Assembly: GCA_938018155.1 (NCBI GenBank)
Contig: CALIIG010000154.1
Coordinates: forward strand, 1 to 15,873
Length of the DNA: 15,873 nt
Source of the DNA: an uncultured Prevotella sp.
Lineage (GTDB): Bacteria > Bacteroidota > Bacteroidia > Bacteroidales > Bacteroidaceae
Reading direction: 5' to 3'
In this document: one piece after another, positions 14,381 to 15,873 of the stretch
Layout: each line of letters begins with the position of its first letter
Numbering within the stretch: position 1 is the first letter of the stretch
Notes under the pieces: generated by a model
What the model was told of the DNA's origin: nothing
The model's input: only the letters and a program-made list of their open reading frames with translations
Database searches by the model: none
Translations under genes and position numbers: made by a program

Positions 14381-15208
14381 TTAAAGTCTGCGGGCTTTCC
14401 ATATGGTTTCCTTTGCAGCGTTAATTTCTTGAAACTTCTTTTCGGCAGCCTTTCTTACATCCTCACCAAGACTTGCTACCTTGTCGGGATGGTTTTGGAG
14501 GGCTTGACGGCGGTAGGCGGCTTTCACTTCGGCATCGGTTGCCGACGGCGACACGCCAAGAACCTTATAGGCAGCATCGAGATTAGAGCCGGCCTCCTGC
14601 AGATTCAGCATGCTGTCGAGGTCGGCCTGGCTAAGTCCTAACGACAGGGTACACTCACGAAGTGCATCAATTTCAGCTGTAGCTACAACACCGTCGGCCT
14701 TTGCAATCATGACCAAAAAATCGAGAAGCTGCAGGCGTTGTTCGTATGTCATAATCTGACGAAGCTGTTGACAGCTCCCCATAACCATGGAACGGAAGGC
14801 TGTCGTGCCCTGAATCTTCTGTTGTTCAAACAGTTTGTGCATAATCCGTACACCATCGTCAATGGCATTTTCGCCAAAATTTGCACGAAGCCAGCGGCGT
14901 ACAAGGTTCATCTCAGAGTGCATAACCTTGCCATCGGCCCTGATAATATAGGAGGCAAGCACGAGCAAAGAGAAGAGAAACGTGTTGCGCTGCTGTTCCT
15001 CATAACGCGTGCGCGACTGATAACCGGCCTGCGATTGCGCCTGCTGATAGCTGTTATAACCGTGCCCGCAGGTATTGTCATTGATATACTTTTCGTTGTC
15101 GTCGCCTTCGTCAAAAAGCGAACCGAGCACGAAACCAGCCAGTGCACCCAGTGGACCTCCGGCCACAAGGCCGATAAATCCGCCAATCCATTTTCCGTAT
15201 TTAGCCAT
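14381..15208 (-). CDS. DjlA-like membrane-anchored TerB/J-domain co-chaperone
   Basis: A 275-residue protein with three parts. A short N-terminal glycine-zipper membrane segment is WIGGFIGLVAGGPLGALAGF (7-26). A TerB-type helical domain lies at about 75-200 (IIRADGKVMHSEM, IAKADGVVATAEIDAL). A C-terminal J domain begins at about 210 with YKVLGVSPSATDAEVKAAYR and has an intact HPD motif in QNHPDKVASL. J domains stimulate DnaK ATPase, so this is probably an inner-membrane DnaK partner like DjlA of E. coli, whose order of domains it shares. The frame extends upstream to 15265, but the ATG at 15206-15208 (MAKYGKWIGGF) is preferred because the family begins there. It is divergent from the small membrane protein. 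Confidence 0.9.
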   Translation of the reverse strand: MAKYGKWIGGFIGLVAGGPLGALAGFVLGSLFDEGDDNEKYINDNTCGHGYNSYQQAQSQAGYQSRTRYEEQQRNTFLFSLLVLASYIIRADGKVMHSEMNLVRRWLRANFGENAIDDGVRIMHKLFEQQKIQGTTAFRSMVMGSCQQLRQIMTYEQRLQLLDFLVMIAKADGVVATAEIDALRECTLSLGLSQADLDSMLNLQEAGSNLDAAYKVLGVSPSATDAEVKAAYRRQALQNHPDKVASLGEDVRKAAEKKFQEINAAKETIWKARRL

Positions 15209-15262
15209 AATTGGTTGTTTTTTAATGCTGTTATTTCGTGTGCAAAACAAACAAATGTTGTG

Positions 15263-15270
15263 CAAATGTA
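15263..15270 (-). promoter_or_regulatory. Candidate -7 box for the DjlA-like gene
   Basis: TACATTTG (then CAC) on the minus strand matches TAnnTTTG and lies 54 nt before the preferred ATG at 15208, which also argues against the upstream extension to 15265. A TTTA about 18 nt upstream could serve as a poor -33 element. Confidence 0.5.
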
Positions 15271-15313
15271 ATAAAAAAGCAGCCGTAATAAAGGCTTTTT
15301 AATGGAATTTTGC

Positions 15314-15321
15314 TAACTTTG
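15314..15321 (+). promoter_or_regulatory. Candidate -7 box for the small membrane protein
   Basis: TAACTTTG followed by CG matches the Bacteroidetes -7 element, 27 nt before the ATG at 15349. It lies inside the upstream extension of the frame, which supports the later start. No good -33 TTTG was found. Confidence 0.5.
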
Positions 15322-15348
15322 CGAGAAATACAAAAAACAAATTTCAAG

Positions 15349-15558
15349 ATGAACATAGCATTTATTTTCGTTGCGTTTCTTGTTGCAGCACTTGTTTTCT
15401 GGGGTGTAGCAGAGTTACGTTATAAGAATTTTAATTACGAGGAAGACAAGCCGCATCATCCCGATCCTACTGCACATCAGGGAGGAGAATATGTGGAAAA
15501 GAACGTGAATGATATTATGCGTGAAAACAGTACCAGCGGTTATTCTGCGGTAGACTGA
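15349..15558 (+). CDS. Small membrane protein, unknown function
   Basis: A 69-residue protein with a single N-terminal membrane segment, IAFIFVAFLVAALVFWGVAE (3-22). A polar tail with His/Pro/Asp (DKPHHPDPTAHQ) follows, ending NVNDIMRENSTSGYSAVD. It is probably an inner-membrane protein with the tail in either compartment; there is no lipobox. The ATG at 15349 is chosen over the TTG-extended frame at 15310 because a promoter box overlaps the extension. It has its own promoter candidate and terminator and so may be a single-gene transcript. I do not recognise the family. Confidence 0.75.
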   Translation: MNIAFIFVAFLVAALVFWGVAELRYKNFNYEEDKPHHPDPTAHQGGEYVEKNVNDIMRENSTSGYSAVD

Positions 15559-15600
15559 TATAAAGCTCAGGCGTTGATACCTGGATGATGATATAAATAT

Positions 15601-15642
15601 AAAAACAGAGCAATGGCCTGGCGGGCTGTTGCTCTGTTTTTT
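15601..15642. terminator. Bidirectional intrinsic terminator
   Basis: A perfect 13-bp stem, AAAAACAGAGCAA (15601-15613) with TTGCTCTGTTTTT (15629-15641), has a small GC inner hairpin. The T-run on each strand makes it work in both directions. It sits between the convergent small membrane protein and HsdR-N genes. Confidence 0.92.
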
Positions 15643-15666
15643 ATATTGTGAAGTAGTGAAGACAAC

Positions 15667-15873
15667 TTACTTTTGTAAAGTTTCTTCGTACATAGGGATG
15701 TGGTCAGTAAATAAATATTTTTTACCACTACTGGCCATCTTGCAACAGAAATGTGACAGTCCGTTCGTCACAATAAGATAATTGACGTGCAGAATCATAT
15801 TGTAAGTAACAATCTGATCAAACACTTTCTGTGTAATAGGAATATGTGGAGCTTTGTACTCGATAATTATTTG
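15667..15873 (-). CDS. HsdR N-terminal-domain protein, C-terminal 68 residues (partial)
   Basis: The frame is open from the window end to a TAA at 15667-15669. The visible part contains IIIEYKAPH, the E-x-K half of a PD-(D/E)xK nuclease-like core, then ITQKVFDQIVTYNMILHVNY and LIVTNGLSHFCCKM. This matches the small Bacteroidetes proteins annotated as type I restriction enzyme R N-terminal (HSDR_N_2), usually about 150-170 residues long. These stand alone without HsdM or HsdS; whether they cut DNA is unknown. The N-terminus lies beyond the window. Confidence 0.85.
   Translation of the reverse strand, partial: QIIIEYKAPHIPITQKVFDQIVTYNMILHVNYLIVTNGLSHFCCKMASSGKKYLFTDHIPMYEETLQK

Noticed and set aside
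14738..15271. A 177-codon plus-strand frame
   Set aside because: It is antisense to the DjlA-like gene, whose J domain and TerB domain are clear; the antisense protein has no recognisable domain.
15271..15301. Terminator-like AAAAAAGC...GGCTTTTT between the DjlA-like and small-protein genes
   Set aside because: The two genes diverge here, so no transcript end is expected, and the stem is imperfect.
15667..15873. A restriction-modification system
   Set aside because: Only an HsdR-N-like domain is visible. The family is a small orphan protein in Bacteroidetes, and no methyltransferase or specificity subunit is present in the window.

Overview
The window looks like chromosomal DNA from a Bacteroidales bacterium, most likely Prevotella or a close relative. 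This rests on protein families typical of that order (LptE of the Bacteroides type, a DUF4837 lipoprotein, a DUF4922-SpoIID fusion, an orphan HsdR-N protein), on promoters of the Bacteroidetes TAnnTTTG type, and on the general lack of Shine-Dalgarno sites. There is no insertion sequence, phage, CRISPR or integrase. Almost all genes are housekeeping; the unusual material lies in the long spacers and in one degenerate enzyme.

Layout. 1-53 is the 5' part of a tRNA-His gene (minus strand), with its promoter at 90-121. 347-8026 is a minus-strand block, transcribed in the order rlmN, DUF4837 lipoprotein, pdxA-like, LPG-synthase-type membrane protein, sigma-54 activator, lptE, TPR-like protein, secG. 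It is mostly tightly packed, but a 281-bp spacer (3468-3748) separates the membrane protein from the sigma-54 activator. 8120-13658 is a plus-strand block: DUF4922-SpoIID fusion, AmpG-like MFS permease, Nif3-family protein, coiled-coil C4 zinc-ribbon protein. A strong terminator (13765-13813) and a 722-bp spacer follow. Then come a minus-strand DjlA-like TerB/J-domain protein, a divergent small membrane protein, a bidirectional terminator, and the 3' end of an HsdR-N-domain gene running off the window.

How the genes fit together. Several act at the cell envelope: SecG (protein export), LptE (LPS insertion), a flippase-like membrane protein, the SpoIID-type peptidoglycan domain and the AmpG-like permease. 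The last two suggest a peptidoglycan turnover or recycling pair. RlmN modifies 23S rRNA.

Main discoveries. (1) Three long spacers (about 3554-3730, 10374-10549 and 13988-14229) each hold a degenerate tandem array with the same 22-bp period. The repeat sequence differs from one locus to the next, and each array lies downstream of a stop codon; the array at 10.4 kb begins inside the last codons of the upstream gene. A fixed period with locus-specific sequence is not explained by any annotated element. (2) The PdxA-family protein keeps the fold motifs but has replaced nearly all metal and substrate ligands, although its reading frame is intact. (3) A possible structured RNA lies at 13683-13753, just before a strong terminator.
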